From the NCBI GenBank assembly GCA_964540105.1, contig CAZILL010000001.1, positions 1,178,001-1,242,000 on the forward strand: a stretch of 64,000 bases of DNA, read 5' to 3'. How positions within the stretch are numbered: position 1 is the stretch's first letter; each line of letters opens with the position of its first letter. This DNA comes from DATKJY01 sp964540105. Lineage in GTDB: Bacteria > Zixibacteria > MSB-5A5 > GN15 > FEB-12. The notes under the pieces are model-generated. The model searched no databases. It was not told the origin of the DNA and saw only the letters and a list, made by a program, of their open reading frames with translations. Below are positions 44,342 through 51,700 of the stretch, piece by piece. Made by a program: the position numbers and the translations under genes.

Positions 44342-44496
44342 ACCAGATCGGGCAAATTGTCGGCGTTTTCATTTCGATTGTTCTCTCAATCAGTTACCTT
44401 GTCTTTCACTTCGTCCGCAATCGTAAGAGAGCGTCCTGCTCATGTTGTCCGCTCAAAGCGATGACAGCAGGCGTCAACAAGAAGCCATTGGCATAG
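44338..44496 (+). CDS. FeoB-associated small Cys-rich membrane protein
   Basis: 52 aa, beginning GTG that overlaps the feoB TGA stop. One transmembrane helix (IVGVFISIVLSISYLVFHFV) is followed by the basic RNRKRA and a CSCC cluster, then a short tail. This matches the layout of the short Cys-rich proteins found next to feoB in many bacteria. It possibly binds or passes iron at the cytoplasmic face, or stabilises FeoB. Confidence 0.75.
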   Translation: MNQIGQIVGVFISIVLSISYLVFHFVRNRKRASCSCCPLKAMTAGVNKKPLA

Positions 44497-44512
44497 CGCC
44501 GCAGCAGCGGCG
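44497..44512 (+). terminator. Possible terminator of the feo operon
   Basis: CGCCGC-AGCA-GCGGCG directly after the last stop codon. The T-tract is poor (GTTGCGTTT). Confidence 0.35.
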
Positions 44513-44513
44513 G

Positions 44514-44541
44514 TTGCGTTTCTGCTTCTGTCGACTATATT
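44514..44541 (+). promoter_or_regulatory. Candidate promoter of the ecfT-truA-pur operon
   Basis: TTGCGT at 44514-44519, 16 bases, TATATT (5/6) at 44536-44541. The 5' leader would be ~55 bases, ending in AGGTGAT before the GTG at 44604. Confidence 0.4.
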
Positions 44542-44603
44542 GCGTCCGGCAGGTTCGCGAACAGCGCAACCCGGACCCGAAACATTTGTACAGGTGATCT
44601 CCC

Positions 44604-45413
44604 GTGTTGAAAACTGTGCCGCTCATGCTTGGACAGTATCGTCCACTGGATTCCTTTCTGCATCGTCTTGATGCCCGCGCGAGCCTATTACCGATTGGGA
44701 CAATACTGGTTCTCTCTCTCATGACTGTCTCGGTTGCGTTCTACGTGACCACTTTGATTGGCCTGATCGGTTTGCTCCTGTTCTCAGGAGTCGGGGTGGC
44801 CAGTCTTGCGAAGTCCTTCAAGCCAATACTTGCGCTGGTGTTGATTACCTTCGCCTATCACGTACTCTTCTCAGGCAGGGGGACCCCGGTAACCTGCCGA
44901 ATCATAGGATTACCAGTTTATTCAGGAGCGGTTACGATCGGCCTGTTCTATTCGTTGCGGCTTGTGCTGTTCGTTTCGGTGGCGTTCTTTATGACTCTCA
45001 CGAACTCACCATCTGAGTTGTCGGAGGCTTTCATCGCGATTACGCGCCCGCTGAGAAGACTCAGAGTTCCGGTCAACGACCTCGGGCTCATCGTCTTCAT
45101 TGCGATGCGATTTATCCCTGTCCTGTACGAGGAGTTTGTGATGATTCGCAATGCGCAGATCGTACGGGGCGTCTCGTTTTCCGGGTCGTGGATTGGGAGA
45201 GCGAGGAAGACGACGGCTCTGCTCATACCGGTCTTTGTCGCCGCTATCGCTCGTGCGGATGAACTTGCCCTGGCCATCGAAGCGCGGGGATATGACAGCT
45301 TCTCTGCTCGAACGACATATACCCACGCGCGCTTTGGAGTTCGCGAAATCACCTTCGCCGCAGGCGCATCCCTCGTAGTCGCGAGTCTGTTCTTCTTAAC
45401 GCGACCTCTATGA
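44604..45413 (+). CDS. ecfT: ECF transporter transmembrane protein EcfT
   Basis: 269 aa. Four to six helices in the CbiQ/EcfT pattern, with the two coupling motifs as VMIRNAQIVRG and ALAIEARGY (xRG/ARG) that touch the ATPases. The start is a GTG with AGGTGAT five bases upstream. EcfT normally works with EcfA1/EcfA2 ATPases and a vitamin-binding S component, none of which is in this window. It overlaps truA by ATGA, the same ecfT-truA order seen in Firmicutes. Confidence 0.85.
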   Translation: MLKTVPLMLGQYRPLDSFLHRLDARASLLPIGTILVLSLMTVSVAFYVTTLIGLIGLLLFSGVGVASLAKSFKPILALVLITFAYHVLFSGRGTPVTCRIIGLPVYSGAVTIGLFYSLRLVLFVSVAFFMTLTNSPSELSEAFIAITRPLRRLRVPVNDLGLIVFIAMRFIPVLYEEFVMIRNAQIVRGVSFSGSWIGRARKTTALLIPVFVAAIARADELALAIEARGYDSFSARTTYTHARFGVREITFAAGASLVVASLFFLTRPL

Positions 45414-46165
45414 ACACCCGCAACGTCAAGCTCGTTGTCGAGTACAAAGGGACGATGTTCTCAGGCTGGCAGATTCAGCGCGGCCAGGCGACTGTTCAGC
45501 AAGAGCTGACGGACGCAGTGAAGAGGGTGACCGGGAAGACTGTCGAAGTAGTAGGAGCGGGTAGGACCGACGCGGGAGTCCACGCTCTGGGCCAAGTGGC
45601 CAATTTTCACATCGAGCATGGTCTGGAGCCTGGACGATATCGGGACGCCCTGAATTTCTACCTTCCGCCCGATATTCGCGTGAAGAGTTCGAACGAGGTG
45701 TTGTTGTCGTTTCACGCGCGATTTGACGCCAAGTGGCGTCGCTACCGATACATTCTATCGAATGACAAGTCAGCGCTGTTTCGAGAACTGCGGTGGGAGA
45801 CAGAGCATCAAATCAACTTTGATCAACTGCAAGATGCGTCCCGTTTGGTTGTCGGGGAGCACGACTTTGGCTCGTTCTGTGTGGTCGCGTCGCGAAAGCC
45901 CGATAATCGCTGTTCGATAGAATATTCGCGCTGGTTTCGGGTTGGTCCCTTACTCGTCTATGAAATTCGTGGGAATCGATTCCTTCACAGTATGGTCCGC
46001 TCTCTGGTCGGGGCCATGATGAATATTGCGAAGGTGCGGCCAGACAACAACATGCTGAACTTGACTTTAGCTGAGTTCGCGGATATCATTAGTGGTCAAA
46101 GAGAAGAGAGGATGATTTTCACAGCTCCGCCGCATGGGCTGTACTTGGTGGCGGTAGGATATTAG
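45410..46165 (+). CDS. truA: tRNA pseudouridine(38-40) synthase
   Basis: 251 aa. The catalytic Asp54 lies in GAGRTDAGVHALGQVANF. YKGTMFSGWQIQRG (substrate loop) and RGNRFLHSMVRSLVG near the C terminus are family motifs. It converts U38-U40 in anticodon stem-loops. It starts within the ecfT stop (ATGA). Confidence 0.95.
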   Translation: MNTRNVKLVVEYKGTMFSGWQIQRGQATVQQELTDAVKRVTGKTVEVVGAGRTDAGVHALGQVANFHIEHGLEPGRYRDALNFYLPPDIRVKSSNEVLLSFHARFDAKWRRYRYILSNDKSALFRELRWETEHQINFDQLQDASRLVVGEHDFGSFCVVASRKPDNRCSIEYSRWFRVGPLLVYEIRGNRFLHSMVRSLVGAMMNIAKVRPDNNMLNLTLAEFADIISGQREERMIFTAPPHGLYLVAVGY

Positions 46166-46186
46166 TCACAGGGAAAGGATAGACAG

Positions 46187-46837
46187 ATGAAGTTCTTCAT
46201 AGACACGGCGAATCTAACCGAAATCAAGAATGCCGCTTCGATGGGAGTGCTCGACGGAGTGACGACGAACCCTTCTTTAGCCGCGCGAGAAACCGCACCC
46301 TACAAGGAGATTCTGAAGGAGATCTGCCGGGTTGTCACCGGCCCCGTTTCGGCAGAAGTGATTGCGACCGATTATGAGGGGATGTTGAAGGAGGCCGAAG
46401 AGCTCTGCAAGATAGCCGATAACATCGTCATCAAGATTCCGACGATTCTGCAGGGATTGCGAGCGATCAAGTCGCTGCATTCACAGGGTGTGATGACCAA
46501 TGCCACGCTTGTGTTCTCCCCGACACAGGCGCTGCTGGTGGCCAAAGCCGGGGCGACCTACGTCTCGCCCTTCATTGGTCGGCTTGACGACGTTTCGACT
46601 GACGGGATGAAGCTCATCGAGGATATCGTGCAGATCTACGAGAATTACGACTACGATACAGAGGTGCTGGTGGCCTCGGTACGTCACCCGATGCACGTGG
46701 TGGATGCGGCGCTGATTGGGGCTGATGTCGTGACCATGCCTTACGGAGTAATAGAGCGGCTTATCCAGCATCCGCTCACCGACATTGGTTTGGCGAAGTT
46801 CCTCGCCGATTATCAGAAGGCTTCAAAGGGGAAATGA
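46187..46837 (+). CDS. fsa: Transaldolase-like fructose-6-phosphate aldolase
   Basis: 216 aa, the short TalC/FSA class. MKFFIDTANLTEIKNA, GVTTNPSLAARE, the Schiff-base Lys83 in VIKIPT, and YVSPFIGRLDD are diagnostic. It either transfers dihydroxyacetone units (transaldolase) or cleaves fructose 6-phosphate; the sequence alone does not settle which. AAAGGATAG precedes the ATG. Its end overlaps purB by ATGA. Confidence 0.9.
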   Translation: MKFFIDTANLTEIKNAASMGVLDGVTTNPSLAARETAPYKEILKEICRVVTGPVSAEVIATDYEGMLKEAEELCKIADNIVIKIPTILQGLRAIKSLHSQGVMTNATLVFSPTQALLVAKAGATYVSPFIGRLDDVSTDGMKLIEDIVQIYENYDYDTEVLVASVRHPMHVVDAALIGADVVTMPYGVIERLIQHPLTDIGLAKFLADYQKASKGK

Positions 46838-48129
46838 TAGCGCGATATACACTTCCAGAGATGGGGGCTCTCTGGACTGACGAGACCAAGTTCGGAATCT
46901 GGCTTGAAGTTGAACTTGAGGCCGCGCGCGTCATGGCGCAACTGAAACTGATCCCGGAGAAAGCGTATGGGACTATTCGGAAGAAGGCTCGCTTCGAGGT
47001 TTCGCGTATCAACGCCATCGAGAAGGAAGTCAATCACGACGTTATCGCCTTTCTGACGTCGGTGTCGGAGAGTGTCGGTTCAGATGCGAAGTATCTGCAC
47101 TTCGGTATGACATCCTCGGATGTGTTGGACACCGCGCTTTCGCTTCAGATGAAGCGGGCAGGAGAAATCATTGATAAGAAGATCACGACAGCGCTTGCAG
47201 CAATCAAGAGATTAGCGCATACGTACCGAGACACTCCGTGCATAGGAAGAACCCACGGCGTGCTGGCTGAGCCAACAACAGCCGGCCTGAAGTTTGCCGT
47301 TTGGTACACTGAATTGAAGAGGGGTCAGGCTCGTTTTCGGGCGGCAATAGAACGGATTTCAGTCGGAAAGATTTCGGGGGCCGTGGGGAATTTTGCCAAT
47401 CTTGATCCCAAGATTGAAGCGATGGTCTGCAGGAGCCTGGGGTTGAAACCGGCAGAAGTAAGCACACAGGTCATTCAACGGGATCGCCATGCCGAGTTTG
47501 TGACAGCGCTGGCGCTGCTCGGGTCGTCACTTGAGAAATTCGCGACCGAGATTCGCAATCTCCAGCGGACTGAGATTGGCGAGATGGCTGAGGGTTTTGC
47601 CAAGGGTCAGAAGGGATCGTCGGCCATGCCGCACAAGAAGAATCCGATAACCGCCGAACGGATAACCGGTATCGCCCGATTGCTGCGCGGGTATGCACTT
47701 TCGGCGATGGAGAATATTACCCTGTGGCACGAACGCGACATTGCGCACTCTTCGGTAGAGCGAGTGATTATTCCTGATGCGACGATAATCTGCGATTACG
47801 GTCTGCAGAAGTTCATCGAACTGCTCAACGGGCTCGTGGTCAACGAAAAGAGGATGCTCGACAACATTTACTACGGAGGGGGGCTGGTCTTCTCCCAAAG
47901 GCTGCTGCTCAGTCTCTCAGGCCCGATGGGGTCGAGAGAGAAGGCGTATCGAGTTGTGCAGCGTAATGCCATGGCGGCATCCGAAGGGAAAGGGAGCTTC
48001 CGCGACCTCGTGAAGAGAGACCCGGAGATACTTCAGAATCTGAGCATATCGAAGATCGAGAGCTGTTTCGACCTGGCGTATTACACAAAGAATGTCGGGA
48101 AGGTATTCCGGCGGGTTTTCGGGCGATGA
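46834..48129 (+). CDS. purB: Adenylosuccinate lyase
   Basis: 431 aa. It carries HFGMTSSDVLDTA, TPCIGRTHGVLAEPTT (catalytic His) and the superfamily signature KGSSAMPHKKNPI with the flexible serine loop. It catalyses two steps of purine synthesis (SAICAR to AICAR, adenylosuccinate to AMP). It overlaps both neighbours by 4 bases. It is grouped with purS and purQ downstream. Confidence 0.97.
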   Translation: MIARYTLPEMGALWTDETKFGIWLEVELEAARVMAQLKLIPEKAYGTIRKKARFEVSRINAIEKEVNHDVIAFLTSVSESVGSDAKYLHFGMTSSDVLDTALSLQMKRAGEIIDKKITTALAAIKRLAHTYRDTPCIGRTHGVLAEPTTAGLKFAVWYTELKRGQARFRAAIERISVGKISGAVGNFANLDPKIEAMVCRSLGLKPAEVSTQVIQRDRHAEFVTALALLGSSLEKFATEIRNLQRTEIGEMAEGFAKGQKGSSAMPHKKNPITAERITGIARLLRGYALSAMENITLWHERDIAHSSVERVIIPDATIICDYGLQKFIELLNGLVVNEKRMLDNIYYGGGLVFSQRLLLSLSGPMGSREKAYRVVQRNAMAASEGKGSFRDLVKRDPEILQNLSISKIESCFDLAYYTKNVGKVFRRVFGR

Positions 48130-48821
48130 TGGCACGCGAGGGGATACCGTTCGTCGTCGTCGGGTTAGCCCTGACCCTCCTTCTGCTGATAGTTGCTACG
48201 CGCTGGGACAGCCGCTGGTTTTTTTGGGCAGGGGTTCTGCTTGGACTTCTGACAATGTTCACGATTTTCTTTTTTCGAGATCCGGAGCGGAGTTTTCGGA
48301 ATGCACCTGGCGCTTTGGTGTCCCCTGCTGACGGCAAGGTGATTGGTGTAGAGCAACTTGAGTCATTTCCGACAATGTCAGGGCGGGTTGTGAAGATCTC
48401 CATCTTTCTGTCCGTGTTTGACGTCCATGTCAATAGGGTCCCCGCGGACGGCGAGGTTGAGTATGTGAAATACAACCCCGGCAAGTTCTTCGCTGCGTTC
48501 GACGACAAGGCTTCGACGCTCAACGAGCAGACGGAGATCGGTATTCGTGCATCGGGTCAGAGCATCGTGGTCAAGCAGATTGCGGGGCTTATCGCGCGGC
48601 GCATTGTGTGCAGGTTGCATGAAAAGGAGACTGTTATTGCCGGAGCTCGGTTCGGTCTGATTCGATTTGGCTCCCGCACTGAGCTCTTTGTGCCGGCCTC
48701 GAGCAGGATTGAGGTGAAGCTCGGGGATCGCGTTAGAGGGGGCGAGACTATCCTCGGATATCTGCCCACCACGAAACAATCGCGAGAGCCAATTGCGGCA
48801 CAAGGATCAGAAAGTGAATAA
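48126..48821 (+). CDS. psd: Phosphatidylserine decarboxylase proenzyme
   Basis: 231 aa, the short form. Two N-terminal helices, then FFRDPERSF, the core SIFLSVFDVHVNRVPADG, and the self-cleavage site in RFGLIRFGSRTEL; cleavage between Gly and Ser would make the pyruvoyl subunit. It makes phosphatidylethanolamine from the product of the next gene, pssA. Start ATGATG overlaps the purB stop. Confidence 0.92.
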   Translation: MMAREGIPFVVVGLALTLLLLIVATRWDSRWFFWAGVLLGLLTMFTIFFFRDPERSFRNAPGALVSPADGKVIGVEQLESFPTMSGRVVKISIFLSVFDVHVNRVPADGEVEYVKYNPGKFFAAFDDKASTLNEQTEIGIRASGQSIVVKQIAGLIARRIVCRLHEKETVIAGARFGLIRFGSRTELFVPASSRIEVKLGDRVRGGETILGYLPTTKQSREPIAAQGSESE

Positions 48822-49578
48822 TTACCGAGGGGTTTTTCCGGGGATATTCACGATGGGGAATGTCGTGTGCGGGTTTATCTCGATCTTGTCCTCGTTCGAA
48901 GGCCATGTCACGACTGCCTGCTGGTTCGTTGTACTTGCGGCGTTTCTGGATGCCCTCGACGGCAAGGTGGCGCGTTTGAGCGGGGGAACATCGCAATTCG
49001 GAGTGGAGCTTGATTCACTGGCCGACTTCCTTTCGTTTGGAGTGGCTCCGGCGGTGATTATCTATTCGATAAAGTTGGCGGACCTGGGCAAGTGGGGATG
49101 GGTCATCTCGATTGTCTACATCATGGCTGCCGCCTATCGACTGGCGCGCTACAACGTCATGGCCGATGTTGACGAAAAGAAGGACTTTGTCGGCTTGCCG
49201 GTACCGGCCGCGGCGATTACCCTTGTTTCCTTCGTCATTCTGGCGTTTCGTCTCTGGGGACGACTTGAATATGATGAGCTGCTGGTCTCGATGATCATCC
49301 TGTTCTCCTTTCTGATGGTATCGCAGGTTCAATACGACAGCATCCCGGAGAGTTTTCATTCACGGGCGTCGCGCATCAAGTTGCTGCTACTGTTGATTGG
49401 AGGAGTAGTGGTCATTTTCAGCCCGAGACTTTTATTGTTTCCCCTGTTAGCCTGCTATATATTGTTCGGAATGACGCGCGAGTTTTATCGGCTGTTTCAT
49501 ATGGGGGTCGGGAAGGTGACGGGACGACCATACCTGAGGCGCCGGTCGCGCGGAAGCGAAAGAGATGAAGATGAATAG
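48814..49578 (+). CDS. pssA: CDP-diacylglycerol-serine O-phosphatidyltransferase
   Basis: 254 aa. The CDP-alcohol phosphatidyltransferase motif D-A-L-D-G-x2-A-R-x8-G-x3-D-x3-D appears as DALDGKVARL...FGVELDSLAD. About seven helices and an Arg-rich C terminus. I start at the GTG at 48814, seven bases after AAGGAT, overlapping the psd stop; a TTG at 48793 is less likely. Together with psd it gives the PE pathway. Confidence 0.93.
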   Translation: MNNYRGVFPGIFTMGNVVCGFISILSSFEGHVTTACWFVVLAAFLDALDGKVARLSGGTSQFGVELDSLADFLSFGVAPAVIIYSIKLADLGKWGWVISIVYIMAAAYRLARYNVMADVDEKKDFVGLPVPAAAITLVSFVILAFRLWGRLEYDELLVSMIILFSFLMVSQVQYDSIPESFHSRASRIKLLLLLIGGVVVIFSPRLLLFPLLACYILFGMTREFYRLFHMGVGKVTGRPYLRRRSRGSERDEDE

Positions 49579-49816
49579 GAAAGCGGTTGTGCACGTTCGG
49601 TTGAAGGAGGGGGTTCTGGATCCGCAGGGAGTGACAATTCAGAAGGCGTTGGTCCAGATGGGGTATGATGACTTTCTCGGCGTTCGAACGGGGCGATTCT
49701 TCGAGCTGGAGATCAAATCTGACAGCGCGGACATTGACAAGAAGATTCAGGAAGTTTGCAGCAAGTTGCTGGCCAATCCGGTTATCGAACGCTTCTCGGT
49801 CGAGAAGGTCGCATGA
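49565..49816 (+). CDS. purS: Phosphoribosylformylglycinamidine synthase subunit PurS
   Basis: 83 aa. VHVRLKEGVLDPQGVTIQKAL and the FFELEI strand are the PurS fold. It assembles with PurQ and the large PurL, which is not in this window. The start is ATG 49565 or the ATG two codons on; both overlap the pssA end. It overlaps purQ by ATGA. Confidence 0.95.
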   Translation: MKMNRKAVVHVRLKEGVLDPQGVTIQKALVQMGYDDFLGVRTGRFFELEIKSDSADIDKKIQEVCSKLLANPVIERFSVEKVA

Positions 49817-50526
49817 AATTCGGCGTTGTCACTTTTCCGGGTTCAAACTGCGATTACGATGCCTTTGCTGCAGTTCGCTTTGTCCTTCATAGTGACGTTG
49901 AGTTCCTCTGGCACAAATCTGATGATCTTCGCGGATGCGACGTCGTTGTTCTGCCGGGTGGTTTTTCCTATGGCGACTACCTCCGCGCCGGCGCCATTGC
50001 TCGTTTCTCGCCGATTATGAAACAAGTGATCAAGTTTGCACATTCTGGTGGACTCGTGATGGGGATTTGCAATGGATTCCAGGTGCTGACGGAGGCGGGA
50101 TTGCTTCCCGGGGCGTTAATCCGCAACCGCCATCTGCGATTCAACTGCAAGCAAGTCTATCTGAAGGTGGAGAATAACGCCACACCGTTCACGAATCTAT
50201 GTCACGTGGGGCAGGTTTTGAAAGTACCTATCGCGCATGGTGAAGGGAACTACTATGACTTTGCGGGAGATATCAAACTTCTGGAAGAGCGCGGGCAGGT
50301 TCTCCTTCGATACTGCGACGCCCGTGGTCAGGTGACAGACGACGCCAATCCGAACGGATCGGTGAACAATATAGCGGGTATCCTCAATGAGGGTGGTAAT
50401 GTGATGGGAATGATGCCACACCCTGAACGAGCGGTGGAGCCGATCCTGGGCTCGGCCGATGGGCTGAACCTGCTTGAGTCTATTCAAGCCTTTTGTTCAT
50501 CGCAACGTCCTGTGGTGCAATCATGA
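49813..50526 (+). CDS. purQ: Phosphoribosylformylglycinamidine synthase subunit PurQ
   Basis: 237 aa glutamine amidotransferase. KFGVVTFPGSNCDYD opens it, VVLPGGFSYGDYLRAG follows, the nucleophile Cys is in MGICNGFQVL, and the His/Glu pair is in MMPHPERAVEP. It supplies ammonia for FGAM formation. The start overlaps the purS stop. Confidence 0.97.
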   Translation: MKFGVVTFPGSNCDYDAFAAVRFVLHSDVEFLWHKSDDLRGCDVVVLPGGFSYGDYLRAGAIARFSPIMKQVIKFAHSGGLVMGICNGFQVLTEAGLLPGALIRNRHLRFNCKQVYLKVENNATPFTNLCHVGQVLKVPIAHGEGNYYDFAGDIKLLEERGQVLLRYCDARGQVTDDANPNGSVNNIAGILNEGGNVMGMMPHPERAVEPILGSADGLNLLESIQAFCSSQRPVVQS

Positions 50527-50789
50527 AACGGCGCGAGCTCACGTTCATTATCACGGCTTTGATCTTAGGGGCAGTCATGGGAGGTCTGGTAGGGGATATT
50601 ATCGGGCATTACCTTCCCGACGGAGCCGCCAGGACCCTGTTTACAAAGGCAGTCGTCATCGGTTTCGATGCCACCAAGGTTGATTTCTACGCTGTATCCT
50701 TCACTGTCGGGCTGATGTTTAAGATAAACTTTATGTCAGTCCTGTTTGTTCTATTAGTTATCATCTACTTTAGATGGTGGTACCTATAG
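50523..50789 (+). CDS. DUF4321-like small membrane protein
   Basis: 88 aa with two hydrophobic helices: ELTFIITALILGAVMGGLVGDII at the N terminus and INFMSVLFVLLVIIYF at the C terminus, with a Gly-rich first helix, as in the DUF4321 family. Function unknown. The ATG overlaps the purQ stop (ATGA). tatA follows after 29 bases. Confidence 0.75.
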   Translation: MKRRELTFIITALILGAVMGGLVGDIIGHYLPDGAARTLFTKAVVIGFDATKVDFYAVSFTVGLMFKINFMSVLFVLLVIIYFRWWYL

Positions 50790-50818
50790 AGGTCGGTTGA
50801 CCGCAGGAGGTTCGAGTT

Positions 50819-51061
50819 ATGTTTGGATTAGGCGCACCGGAAATTATTCTGATATTCCTGGCGATTCTGCTGTTCTTTGGCGCTAAGCGATTGCCCGAAC
50901 TCGCGCAGGGGCTGGGGAAAGGAATACGAGAGTTCAAGAAGGCGATGAAAGAAACCGAGGATGAGGTAAAGGGCTCGATGAAGATAGAGCCGCCCGAGAA
51001 GGACTCTGCTGCACGTCCTGACGCCAATTCCAGGAAGGACATCCCTCCGAAAATCCATTAG
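50819..51061 (+). CDS. tatA: Sec-independent translocase subunit TatA/TatE
   Basis: 80 aa. The membrane helix PEIILIFLAILLFFGAKRLPELAQGLG is followed by an amphipathic helix (REFKKAMKETEDEV) and a polar tail, the TatA layout. AGGAGG lies before the ATG. It forms the pore for folded twin-arginine substrates; tatC is not nearby. Confidence 0.92.
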   Translation: MFGLGAPEIILIFLAILLFFGAKRLPELAQGLGKGIREFKKAMKETEDEVKGSMKIEPPEKDSAARPDANSRKDIPPKIH

Positions 51062-51088
51062 GGATTATCGGTTTTTCTCGGGTTCTTC

Positions 51089-51547
51089 ATGGCTACGAGC
51101 TTCACCCAGACAGATGCCGACAAGATTGGCGCCCTTCTCGGAGCCGAGAAGGTGAGTTTTGAGAAGGACCACTTCCGCCTGAAAGTCCGTAACGCTGAGG
51201 AGCGTCGCGAAATTGTGCTGGAAATCTACCCGGAGATTAGGTTGGGGAAGAGCCGGGGAGTGCTGATCGTTGTGTACACCGGCAATTCTCATCTGCAATT
51301 GCACAACTGCTCAGGGTATGTACTCTCGGAAGAGCTGGGGGAGGTCACCTTCGTCGCTGAGACATCCGATCGCTTGTCCGGGTTGGTGGTCGAGCGGGGA
51401 GCGTCGTGCTCACTGTATGCCGCGATCAACCGCGAGTTGATCTCCTCTGATTTCACCCAGCTTGGCGTTGAGGTTATGTTGTCTGGGGTAGCGTTGTCCC
51501 TCGCCGAGGAGATCCTGGCAAAAGATCAGGACAAGTCCGGTTCATAG
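51089..51547 (+). CDS. Hypothetical cytoplasmic protein
   Basis: 152 aa, no signal or membrane segment. EIVLEIYPEIRLGKSRGVLIVVYTGNSHLQLHNCSGYVL suggests a beta-rich core. No family is recognised. It is the last gene of the ecfT-to-tatA run, 27 bases after tatA. Confidence 0.6.
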   Translation: MATSFTQTDADKIGALLGAEKVSFEKDHFRLKVRNAEERREIVLEIYPEIRLGKSRGVLIVVYTGNSHLQLHNCSGYVLSEELGEVTFVAETSDRLSGLVVERGASCSLYAAINRELISSDFTQLGVEVMLSGVALSLAEEILAKDQDKSGS

Positions 51548-51648
51548 ATCCCGATTAACTCTCCAGCATGATTTATCCTTCGGCGGGCAGCAGCTAATTT
51601 GTCGCCTCCGCGAGTTTGGCCGGGAGAATTCCGCCACGAAATGAAAAC

Positions 51649-51673
51649 GACCGTCAGGGGTCGCCTGGCGGTC
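51649..51673 (-). terminator. Terminator of the kinase operon
   Basis: A 10-bp hairpin (GACCGYCAGG class with one G-U) and a 5-base loop, followed on the minus strand by GTTTTCATTT. It lies 28 bases past the kinase stop. Confidence 0.65.
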
Positions 51674-51700
51674 ATTCCATTAGACCAGAATGAGTCGCGG

